Positions 1-5,049 of a stretch of DNA of 7,265 bases are shown here, in pieces (position 1 is the stretch's first letter; each line of letters opens with the position of its first letter). This stretch comes from an uncultured Clostridium sp. GTDB taxonomy: Bacteria; Bacillota; Clostridia; Lachnospirales; Lachnospiraceae. Location: NCBI GenBank assembly GCA_902464345.1, contig CABQJA010000113.1, positions 1 to 7,265 of the forward strand, written 5' to 3'. Under the pieces are notes generated by a model that saw nothing but the letters and a program-made list of their open reading frames with translations, was not told where the DNA came from and made no database searches. A program made the position numbers and the translations under genes.

Positions 1-1
1 A

Positions 2-199
2 TATAAGAGACGCTCGTTCCTTCTGGGACAGAGGATCCGGACATTGACAGATCCGCCGGTATACGGAGTGGCTGTTGATATTGATGATGATGGTCATCTG
101 ATCCTGGAGTGTGAGGACGGAAGCCGGAAGGTACTTTCCTCCGGAGAGGTAAGCGTACGCCCGGTCGATGACGAAGCAGACAGCAACCGGAAGAACTAA
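2..199 (+). CDS. birA: Biotin--protein ligase/biotin operon repressor BirA, C-terminal fragment (5' end outside window)
   Basis: Only the last 65 codons are present, open from base 2 to a TAA at 197-199. The fragment reads YKRRSFLLGQRIRTL, then PVYGVAVDIDDDGHLILE, and ends near SSGEVSVRP. This is the pattern of the SH3-like C-terminal domain of BirA: a 'LGxxVR' strand, a 'G.A..ID..G.L' strand pair, and a closing 'GEVS.R' motif. BirA makes biotinyl-5'-AMP from biotin and ATP and attaches biotin to a lysine of carboxylase carrier subunits in the cytoplasm. Forms with an N-terminal winged helix also repress biotin genes, but that part is not visible here, so repressor activity cannot be judged. 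The next gene, bioY, begins 39 bases downstream and supports the assignment. A short hydrophilic tail after GEVSVRP is unremarkable. Confidence 0.88.
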   Translation, partial: YKRRSFLLGQRIRTLTDPPVYGVAVDIDDDGHLILECEDGSRKVLSSGEVSVRPVDDEADSNRKN

Positions 200-238
200 T
201 GCATAAGTCTATGACAGATCATAAAGGAGCATCAAAAG

Positions 239-808
239 ATGAATGAAGAAAAGAAACCGTTATTTTCGGTAAAAAGTATTGTATTTATAGGTGTATTTGC
301 AGCAGTGACCGCTGTACTTGCACAGATTTCCATCCCGACACCATGGCAGATCGCATTTACACTGCAGACCTTTGCAGTAGCACTTGCAGGCTTCTGTCTG
401 GGTAAATTCCGTGGCACCCTGTCTATATTTATATATATTCTGCTCGGAATCGTCGGCGTTCCGGTATTTACCGGCTTTAATGCAGGATTTGCAGCCATTG
501 CCGGTCCGACCGGTGGTTATATCTGGGGCTTTTTATTCCTGGGCTTTGCCTGCGGAATGATCGATCTCGTAGAGAAGAAGTGGCTGGCAATCCTGTTCGG
601 AATCGTAGGATTATGCATCTGCTATCTGTGCGGAACGATTCAGTTCGCAAAGATCACTTCCCGGACATTTATGGAAGCATTTATGCTTGCAGTTGTTCCG
701 TATATCGTGAAGGATGTTGCATCGATTGCGGTTGCATACGGCTTATCCATTCCAATCCGGAAGGTTATGAATCTGGAAGGGGTATCAGTAAAGAAGTCTG
801 CCAATTAA
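239..808 (+). CDS. bioY: Biotin transporter BioY (ECF transporter S component)
   Basis: BioY is the membrane-embedded biotin-capturing subunit (S component) of an energy-coupling-factor transporter. It usually works with EcfT and the EcfA ATPases, which are not in this window. The 189-residue protein is of usual family length and consists of about six hydrophobic helices. Family signatures are visible: an N-terminal helix with the AAVTAVLAQI pattern (about 21-30), TPWQIAFTLQTFAVALAG (34-51), GPTGGYIWGF (89-98), and PYIVKDV near 154-160 in the last helix, where the Lys-Asp pair is typically conserved. The start is supported by AAAGGAG at 223-229, nine bases upstream of the ATG. It follows birA closely without a terminator or visible promoter, so it is probably cotranscribed with it. 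No separate BirA-type operator was recognised in the short gap. Confidence 0.93.
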   Translation: MNEEKKPLFSVKSIVFIGVFAAVTAVLAQISIPTPWQIAFTLQTFAVALAGFCLGKFRGTLSIFIYILLGIVGVPVFTGFNAGFAAIAGPTGGYIWGFLFLGFACGMIDLVEKKWLAILFGIVGLCICYLCGTIQFAKITSRTFMEAFMLAVVPYIVKDVASIAVAYGLSIPIRKVMNLEGVSVKKSAN

Positions 809-868
809 ATTAAAAATATTAAGCCCGGATGTATAGGCGGAGGAAAAGTGTTTATACTATAATTAATC

Positions 869-976
869 GAAGCGGTAATACCGATTCGGTTACAACGTAA
901 GTGCTTTTCAGAAGAAAAGGACTACGATCCTCCCCTTTATCCATGAGGCTCCGGTTTCCCCGCCGGAGCCTTTTTC
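869..976 (+). ncRNA. Candidate small RNA or structured bioY 3' UTR ending in an intrinsic terminator
   Basis: A TATAAT hexamer at 858-863 (overlapped by TATACT at 853-858) could place a transcription start near 869. The terminator would then end an RNA of about 105 bases. The segment has a small hairpin CCG-ATT-CGG (881-889), a perfect 6-bp hairpin CTTTTC-AGAA-GAAAAG (904-919), an apparently unpaired UCCUCCCCUUU (928-938) and the GC-rich terminator stem, whose loop is also C-rich (UUUCCCCG, 955-962). C-rich single-stranded motifs that can pair with Shine-Dalgarno sequences are typical of Gram-positive trans-acting sRNAs of the RsaE/RoxS type; no homology to those is claimed. Against independence, no good -35 box is found about 17 bases upstream, so this may be the bioY mRNA tail. 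The 5' end is a guess. Confidence 0.33.
947..975 (+). terminator. Rho-independent terminator downstream of bioY
   Basis: A perfect 8-bp GC-rich stem, GGCTCCGG (947-954) with CCGGAGCC (963-970), encloses an 8-base loop and is followed directly by five T residues (971-975). It lies about 140 bases after the bioY stop and would end the birA-bioY transcript and any small RNA started near 869. The complementary strand has no T tract in the right place, so it works in the + direction only. Confidence 0.88.
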
Positions 977-1026
977 CATGTCTGCACAGCATTTGGAAAA
1001 GGAGAATTCTGGGGCAGGGGATTGAT

Positions 1027-1041
1027 ATCCGGTGACCGGAT
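1027..1041. repeat. Inverted repeat ATCCGG-TGA-CCGGAT just upstream of the 1044-1072 promoter
   Basis: The two 6-base arms are perfectly complementary around a 3-base centre, and the right arm ends three bases before the -35 box. A second short dyad, TGAC-TG-GTCA (1045-1054), overlaps the -35 box. CCGGTCA (1101-1107), just before the ribosome binding site, is the reverse complement of TGACCGG (1033-1039). The placement suggests a repressor operator. The T-run after the right arm also makes it resemble a weak terminator. Neither role is proven. Confidence 0.4.
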
Positions 1042-1043
1042 TT

Positions 1044-1072
1044 TTGACTGGTCATACAGAACAAGATATGCT
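1044..1072 (+). promoter_or_regulatory. Vegetative-type promoter for the membrane-protein gene at 1120
   Basis: TTGACT (1044-1049) and TATGCT (1067-1072) are separated by exactly 17 bases, a good match to the housekeeping consensus TTGACA-N17-TATAAT. Transcription would start near 1079, giving a leader of about 40 bases with an AGGGGGAG ribosome binding site at 1107-1114. Confidence 0.7.
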
Positions 1073-1119
1073 ACACTACTGAATAAACAAAGGACTGTAA
1101 CCGGTCAGGGGGAGTACAT

Positions 1120-1572
1120 ATGAAAAGAAATCCGATATTGGTTTATTTATTTGAAGCTACAAATATTCTGGGATGCCTGATTTATCCATCGCTGTTGCTG
1201 ATCAATCCCGGCGGGATGTTCTATCCGGACAGCATGGCATATCAGGAGGAGGAGCTGCTGCATTGTATGAAAAACACAGTGATCGCTTCAATTATTTTTG
1301 CAATTGTAGTAGGAATCCCATTGCTGTTATTATTTGTAGATTGTTTTGTGATTATGAAGGGGGTAGTCGGTTTTAAAGTAACGATCCTGTCAATTCTGAC
1401 GGCACCGGCTTCGTATCCGATCGTGCGGACGGAGGTTTTAAAGGAACCCAAGGCGGTCCGGAGATTTCATGTCATTGCGGGAGCTGTGATCTTTATCAGC
1501 AACAGTCTGGTGGTTATGACCCTTGTACAGTATGGGGTCAGGATAGCCGCAGCAGGATATGCGATCCTATAG
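1120..1572 (+). CDS. Uncharacterised integral membrane protein, about four transmembrane helices
   Basis: I do not recognise this 150-residue protein. Hydrophobic segments at about residues 7-28, 52-78, 82-101 and 117-139 predict a four-helix inner-membrane protein. The first loop (about 29-50, with NPGGMFYPD and EEELLHC) is polar and acidic. A loop of about 15 residues with K108-E-P-K-A-V-R-R115 lies between helices three and four; its basic cluster suggests that it faces the cytoplasm. No catalytic motif, lipobox or known transporter signature is evident. The start is well supported: AGGGGGAG (1107-1114) lies five bases before the ATG, and a good promoter sits at 1044-1072. It appears to be a single-gene unit between the bioY terminator and the palindrome at 1581-1610. 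The role is unknown. Confidence 0.8.
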   Translation: MKRNPILVYLFEATNILGCLIYPSLLLINPGGMFYPDSMAYQEEELLHCMKNTVIASIIFAIVVGIPLLLLFVDCFVIMKGVVGFKVTILSILTAPASYPIVRTEVLKEPKAVRRFHVIAGAVIFISNSLVVMTLVQYGVRIAAAGYAIL

Positions 1573-1580
1573 GTTTGCAT

Positions 1581-1610
1581 AAGTTTAATCCTAAATTAAG
1601 GATTAAATTT
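1581..1610. repeat. 30-base AT-rich near-palindrome after the membrane-protein gene
   Basis: TTTAATCCT (1584-1592) and AGGATTAAA (1599-1607) are perfect 9-base inverted arms around AAATTA. The pairing extends outward to AAG/TTT with one G-T pair. It lies eight bases after the stop at 1572 and about 10 bases before a possible -35 box. No T tract follows on either strand and the stem is AT-rich, so it is a poor intrinsic terminator. An operator for the patatin promoter, or a 3'-end stabilising hairpin, is more likely. Confidence 0.5.
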
Positions 1611-1621
1611 CAGAAAAATAC

Positions 1622-1649
1622 TTGCATTTTCAGCGCAGTTGAATATGAT
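1622..1649 (+). promoter_or_regulatory. Possible promoter for the patatin operon
   Basis: TTGCAT (1622-1627) and TATGAT (1644-1649) are separated by 16 bases. The -10 box is good (5 of 6); the -35 box matches only at TTG. The start would be near 1656, giving a leader of about 80 bases that begins at the hairpin described at 1657. It is the best candidate in the gap but only moderate. Confidence 0.4.
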
Positions 1650-1656
1650 TAAATGA

Positions 1657-1703
1657 GGTGTCGACATTTGTGGCGGACACCATACGAAAGTATGCAAATA
1701 TAC
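1657..1703 (+). promoter_or_regulatory. Structured 5' leader of the patatin gene with adjoining hairpins
   Basis: GGTGTC (1657-1662) pairs with GACACC (1676-1681) around a 13-base loop. Directly after it, ATAC-GAAA-GTAT (1682-1693) forms a hairpin closed by a GNRA-type tetraloop. GTAT (1690-1693) can alternatively pair with ATAC at 1700-1703, so two exclusive foldings are possible. No known riboswitch core is recognised. The gene that follows has a poor ribosome binding site, so leader folding may affect its translation; this is inference. Confidence 0.35.
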
Positions 1704-1737
1704 AAAGATATATAGAATAGAATGGAATGATAACAGG

Positions 1738-2595
1738 ATGAAAATAGGATTGGTTCTGGAAGGCGGAGCATTGCGCGGACTGTTTACGGCAGGTGCCCTG
1801 GACTTCCTGATGGACGAACATGTGACATTTGATTATATCGCGGGTGTATCGGCCGGAGCAGGAAATATGATGAATTTTCTGTCCGGGCAGAGAGGACGGA
1901 CGAAGCAGATCATCAGTCCGGGGAAGAAGGACTCCTATTATGGACCGGCGCAGCTGATCAAGACAGGAAGCTTTCTGAATCTGGAAAAGATGGTGTTTGA
2001 ATTCTCTTATAAGACATTTCCATATGATTTTAAGGCACATCATGAGACGAAGGTGGAACATGAGGTCGTGGTTGTAAACTGTGATACGGCACAGGCAGAG
2101 TATATAGACGGTTCCGGAGAGGACCGGCATACACTGACAGCGGTCAAGGCTTCCTGTTCCGTACCGTTGCTTTCCATTCCGGTGGAAATGGACGGGCATG
2201 ATTATATGGATGGCAGTCTGGTGGACTCCATTCCTTATAATCGGGCATTTGAAAAGGGGTGCGATAAGGTTGTGATCATTATGACGAAGACCGGAAATGA
2301 GACCCCGACAGATTATAATAAGTATAAGTTTCTGATCAAGGCAGCCTATGGAAAACGATATCCAAAATTCGCAGATGCATTGTTAAACCGGGCTGATGTA
2401 TATCAGACGCAGAAGACAGAGATGGAGCGGCTGACAGCGGAGGGAAAGATCATGGTGATCCGGCCGAAGATGCCATGCATCAGTAAGTTTGAGACCAGAG
2501 AAAGCAAGAGGGAAGAATTCTATCAGCATGGATATCAGAGAATGCAGGAAGAATATAAAGCACTTCGGGTATTTATGGAGGAAGCAGAATGTTAG
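1738..2595 (+). CDS. Patatin-like phospholipase family protein (serine lipid hydrolase)
   Basis: Patatin-family enzymes are serine acyl hydrolases that cleave fatty acyl groups from phospholipids or related lipids using a Ser-Asp dyad. All the hallmarks are intact in this 285-residue protein: the glycine-rich oxyanion-hole motif GGALRG (9-14), the nucleophile elbow GVSAG (36-40, Ser38), and the DGS catalytic-Asp motif (Asp158) followed by the usual SIPY segment. No signal peptide or membrane helix is seen, so it is probably cytoplasmic or peripheral. The natural substrate cannot be told. The ATG at 1738 is chosen because the family begins within a few residues of this point and no in-frame ATG lies before the upstream stop at 1654-1656. 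The ribosome binding site is weak: only GGA at 1724-1726, or AGG abutting the ATG. Its 3' end overlaps the next gene by seven bases. Confidence 0.9.
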   Translation: MKIGLVLEGGALRGLFTAGALDFLMDEHVTFDYIAGVSAGAGNMMNFLSGQRGRTKQIISPGKKDSYYGPAQLIKTGSFLNLEKMVFEFSYKTFPYDFKAHHETKVEHEVVVVNCDTAQAEYIDGSGEDRHTLTAVKASCSVPLLSIPVEMDGHDYMDGSLVDSIPYNRAFEKGCDKVVIIMTKTGNETPTDYNKYKFLIKAAYGKRYPKFADALLNRADVYQTQKTEMERLTAEGKIMVIRPKMPCISKFETRESKREEFYQHGYQRMQEEYKALRVFMEEAEC

Positions 2596-2942
2596 ATCGG
2601 ACAGAATATATGCCGTTAGAGTATTTTAAGAAGCAGAAATGGAGTGGCAGTTTTCAGGGAATGCGGTTTATGTTTGAAAAGCAGACGGAGAAAACGGTTA
2701 CCGTGAAGGATGGCGCAGAGACGGAAACGGAGATCCCATATCTAATGGTTACCATATGGAAGGAACCATATTCCTATGAGGCAACGCCGGATGAGAAAAA
2801 ACAGCGGGAACGCTTTGATCTAAGCGAAGATGGAAGACAGAAGGCTATTGAATGGCTGGAACAGCAGTATGCGGACAGGCAGGACGAATGGAAGCAGGCG
2901 ATGAAATGGGACTGGGAGCAGGAAACAGTTGAAATCTCATAG
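2589..2942 (+). CDS. Small uncharacterised cytoplasmic protein coupled to the patatin gene
   Basis: I do not recognise a named family. The 117-residue product is highly charged, with no signal peptide or membrane segment. The N-terminal half holds a hydrophobic/aromatic pattern (YFKKQKWSGSFQGMRFMFE, 12-30) and a probable beta strand, YLMVTIWKEPYSYEATP (51-67). The C-terminal half (about 68-110) looks alpha-helical and is rich in Glu, Gln, Lys and Trp. The ATG lies inside the last codons of the patatin gene (7-base overlap, ATGTTAG). GGAGGAAG at 2577-2584 provides the ribosome binding site, so translation is probably coupled and the two proteins may be made together. Trp and Tyr are frequent. 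The last bases carry the promoter of the next operon. A role as a patatin partner or regulator is possible but unproven. Confidence 0.8.
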   Translation: MLDRTEYMPLEYFKKQKWSGSFQGMRFMFEKQTEKTVTVKDGAETETEIPYLMVTIWKEPYSYEATPDEKKQRERFDLSEDGRQKAIEWLEQQYADRQDEWKQAMKWDWEQETVEIS

Positions 2943-2957
2943 GAGGTTTGCTATACT
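2929..2957 (+). promoter_or_regulatory. Strong extended -10 promoter for the SEC-C/gltX/helicase operon
   Basis: TTGAAA (2929-2934) and TATACT (2952-2957) are 17 bases apart, each matching the vegetative consensus at 5 of 6 positions. TGC immediately before the -10 box (2949-2951) forms an extended -10 element. The -35 box lies inside the last codons of the preceding gene and the -10 box just after its stop. The predicted start is near 2964, giving a leader of about 87 bases that opens with a small hairpin, GCAAT-GCGG-ATTGC (2969-2982). A weaker alternative is GTGACA-N17-TATGAC at 2984-3012. Confidence 0.72.
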
Positions 2958-3050
2958 GTGAAAGTCGGGCAATGCGGATTGCAGTGACATAGAAAAGACA
3001 AAAATGTATGACATGATATACAAGAAAAAGAGAAAGAAGAGGACTAGGAT

Positions 3051-3557
3051 ATGAGTTTATTAAAAGAGTGGCGTGATTACGCATATGGTCTGGATGACAG
3101 AACACCGGAAGGAAAAGAGTTCTGGCTGAATTACTTTACCGTTGAGAAGGGTATCTATCAGCAGCTGTTAAAGAATCCGGATGAAGTAGTAGAAGGTACC
3201 GTACAGGAGCTGGCAGATAAGTATGAGACAACCCTGCAGTTGATGGTAGGTTTTCTGGATGGCATTGATGAGAGCTTAAAGACTCCGAATAATATCGAAG
3301 AGATGGAAGCAGATACCAAGGTTTCTCTTGATATTGATCTTCCGAAGTTATATATGAATATGGTTGGATGTAATGCAGAATGGCTGTATACACTGGAGGA
3401 GTGGGATGCACTTCTGACTCCGGAGCAGAGAAAGGCCCTGTATAAGAAGGAGAAGAGCTCCAAGACCGTTGTTAAGCCACCGAAGGTTGGAAGAAATGAT
3501 CCTTGCCCATGCGGTTCTGGTAAGAAGTTTAAATATTGCTGTGGAGCAAACAAATAA
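3051..3557 (+). CDS. SEC-C zinc-motif domain protein of unknown role
   Basis: The 168-residue protein ends in a textbook SEC-C motif (147-165): GRNDPCPCGSGKKFKYCCG, with Cys152, Cys154, Cys163 and Cys164 as zinc ligands (C-x-C-x8-C-C). This is the same metal-binding module found at the SecA C-terminus, where it contacts SecB or ribosomes. It also occurs on many stand-alone proteins of unknown function. Residues 1-135 are mostly acidic and predicted helical, with no SecA-like ATPase motif, so this is not a SecA fragment. A basic linker (KKEKSSKTVVKPPK, 132-145) joins the two parts. AGAGGA at 3038-3043 lies seven bases before the ATG. It is the first gene after the 2929-2957 promoter, and only 12 bases separate it from gltX, so it is probably cotranscribed with it. 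A link to translation or nascent chains is inference. Confidence 0.87.
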   Translation: MSLLKEWRDYAYGLDDRTPEGKEFWLNYFTVEKGIYQQLLKNPDEVVEGTVQELADKYETTLQLMVGFLDGIDESLKTPNNIEEMEADTKVSLDIDLPKLYMNMVGCNAEWLYTLEEWDALLTPEQRKALYKKEKSSKTVVKPPKVGRNDPCPCGSGKKFKYCCGANK

Positions 3558-3561
3558 GGAG
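3556..3561 (+). promoter_or_regulatory. Ribosome binding site that fixes the gltX start
   Basis: AAGGAG overlaps the TAA stop of the upstream gene and lies eight bases before the ATG at 3570. An in-frame GTG at 3561 would start inside this site, so the ATG is preferred. Confidence 0.8.
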
Positions 3562-3569
3562 TGACCGGA

Positions 3570-5048
3570 ATGAGTAAAGTCAGAACCAGATTTGCACCGA
3601 GTCCGACCGGACGGATGCATGTCGGAAATTTAAGAACTGCCTTGTATGCATATCTGATCGCAAAGCATGAAGGCGGAGATTTTATCCTCCGGATCGAAGA
3701 TACCGATCAGGAACGATTTGTAGAGGAAGCATTGGATATCATATACCGGACATTGGACAAGACCGGATTAAAGCATGATGAAGGACCGGATAAGGACGGC
3801 GGAGTTGGTCCGTATGTCCAGAGTGAGCGTCAGGCACAGGGTATCTATCTTAAATATGCGAAGCAGTTGATCGAAGCGGGAAAGGCATATTATTGTTTCT
3901 GTGATAAGGAGCGCCTGGAGTCTCTGAGACAGACGATTACAACCGAGAGTGGTGAGACGAAGGAAATCGTTGTTTATGATAAACATTGTCTGCATCTGAG
4001 CAAAGAAGAGGTAGAGGCGAAGCTGGCAGCCGGTGTTCCGTATGTTATCAGACAGAACAGTCCGACAGAAGGAACCACTACCTTCCATGATGAGCTTTAC
4101 GGAGATGTTACGGTTTCGAATGATGAGCTGGATGATATGATCCTGATCAAGTCAGATGGATTCCCAACCTATAATTTTGCAAATGTTGTAGATGATCATC
4201 TGATGGGGATCACGCATGTTGTACGTGGAAATGAATACATTTCTTCTTCACCGAAATATACCCTGTTATATCAGGCATTTGGCTGGGAAGAGCCGAAATA
4301 TATCCATTGCCCGTTGATCACGGACGAGAATCACCAGAAGCTGAGCAAGCGGAGCGGACATTCTTCATTTGAAGACCTGATCGAGCAGGGATTTGTGGCA
4401 GAAGCAGTAGTTAATTATGTGGCATTATTAGGATGGAGTCCGGACAGTAATCAGGAAATCTTCTCACTGGAGGAACTGGTGAAAGAGTTTGATTACCACA
4501 GAATCAATAAATCTCCGTCCGTATTTGATATTAATAAGTTAAAGTGGATGAACGGTGAGTATCTGAAAGCCATGGATGCTGACCGGTTTAAGGAACTGGT
4601 GACGCCATATATTCGTGAAGTGATCACGAAAGATCTGGATCTGGACAAAATCTGTCCGTTGGTACAGACCCGTATGGAGATTCTGCCGGATGTAAAGGAA
4701 CTGGTAGACTTCTTCGAAGAGCTTCCGGATTATGATGTGCAGATGTATTGTCATAAGAAGATGAAGACGAATCTTCAGAATTCTCTTGAGATTCTGAAGG
4801 AAGAGTATGAGATTCTGAAGGATTTCGATGACTGGACGTTGGATGCTCTTCATGACAGACTGATGGCATATATCAGTGAAAAAGGTATCAAAAACGGCAC
4901 CGGCTTATGGCCGGTCCGCACAGCTGTATCCGGAAAACAGTCCACACCGGGTGGAGCATTTGAGATTATGGAGATTATTGGAAAAGAAGAGTCGTTAAAG
5001 CGGATGGAGACAGGTATCCGGAAGCTGGAACAGGCAAATCAGGAGTAA
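3570..5048 (+). CDS. gltX: Glutamyl-tRNA synthetase (class I)
   Basis: GltX charges tRNA-Glu (and in many bacteria also tRNA-Gln) with glutamate in the cytoplasm, using ATP. From the ATG at 3570 it is 492 residues, the usual bacterial length. The class I signatures are clear: FAPSPTGRMHVGNLRTAL near the N-terminus, with HVGN (17-20) at the HIGH position; LRIEDTDQER (about 40-49); and the KMSKS equivalent KLSKR (257-261). A likely zinc site is visible as C109-x-C111 and Y136-x3-C140, resembling the Cys/Cys/Tyr/Cys site of the E. coli enzyme. The C-terminal part forms the anticodon-binding region and ends in the expected GTGLWPVRTAVSGK segment. An in-frame GTG nine bases upstream is rejected because it overlaps the ribosome binding site. 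Whether it is discriminating or also charges tRNA-Gln cannot be decided here. No T-box leader is seen upstream. Confidence 0.95.
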   Translation: MSKVRTRFAPSPTGRMHVGNLRTALYAYLIAKHEGGDFILRIEDTDQERFVEEALDIIYRTLDKTGLKHDEGPDKDGGVGPYVQSERQAQGIYLKYAKQLIEAGKAYYCFCDKERLESLRQTITTESGETKEIVVYDKHCLHLSKEEVEAKLAAGVPYVIRQNSPTEGTTTFHDELYGDVTVSNDELDDMILIKSDGFPTYNFANVVDDHLMGITHVVRGNEYISSSPKYTLLYQAFGWEEPKYIHCPLITDENHQKLSKRSGHSSFEDLIEQGFVAEAVVNYVALLGWSPDSNQEIFSLEELVKEFDYHRINKSPSVFDINKLKWMNGEYLKAMDADRFKELVTPYIREVITKDLDLDKICPLVQTRMEILPDVKELVDFFEELPDYDVQMYCHKKMKTNLQNSLEILKEEYEILKDFDDWTLDALHDRLMAYISEKGIKNGTGLWPVRTAVSGKQSTPGGAFEIMEIIGKEESLKRMETGIRKLEQANQE

Positions 5049-5049
5049 T

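Larger units (their letters stand above)
809..1119. other. 311-base non-coding region between bioY and the membrane-protein gene
   Basis: No convincing protein gene occurs here on either strand. From left to right it holds a TATAAT-like box (858-863), small hairpins (881-889 and 904-919), a C-rich stretch (928-938), a strong terminator (947-975), about 50 bases with no recognised element, a small GC-rich inverted repeat (1027-1041), a promoter (1044-1072), and the leader of the gene at 1120. I compared it by eye with common riboswitch cores (TPP, SAM, cobalamin, FMN, T-box, THF, ZTP) and recognised none. Confidence 0.7.

Noticed and set aside
864..946. Possible riboswitch, including a guanidine-II-like ACGA loop at 924-927
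   Set aside because: ACGA is not presented on a proper paired stem, the expected second copy is missing, and no other known aptamer core is seen.
944..1036. Short plus-strand reading frame beginning ATGAGGCTCCGG
   Set aside because: Its start lies at the foot of the terminator stem, there is no ribosome binding site, and the product is an Arg-rich peptide explained by the hairpin sequence.
852..1064. 70-codon minus-strand open frame covering the region after bioY
   Set aside because: It reads back through the terminator and promoter elements, lacks a ribosome binding site and has a low-plausibility composition; treated as a chance frame.
1630..2199. 189-codon minus-strand frame opposite the patatin gene
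   Set aside because: It is antisense to a clear patatin gene with intact motifs; the length is a by-product of codon use on the other strand.
1738..2942. Patatin-based anti-phage system (for example a CBASS-like or similar effector)
   Set aside because: No nucleotidyltransferase, sensor or other defence gene is present, and the surroundings are housekeeping genes.
2969..2982. GCAAT-GCGG-ATTGC hairpin as a terminator after the 117-residue gene
   Set aside because: The stem is only five base pairs with no T tract; it is better regarded as a feature of the leader of the next operon.
2943..3050. T-box or other tRNA-sensing leader upstream of the gltX operon
   Set aside because: The leader is under 90 bases and contains no T-box sequence and no terminator/antiterminator pair.
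3561..3569. GTG start nine bases upstream for gltX
   Set aside because: It overlaps the AAGGAG ribosome binding site; the ATG at 3570 has correct spacing and gives the usual N-terminus.
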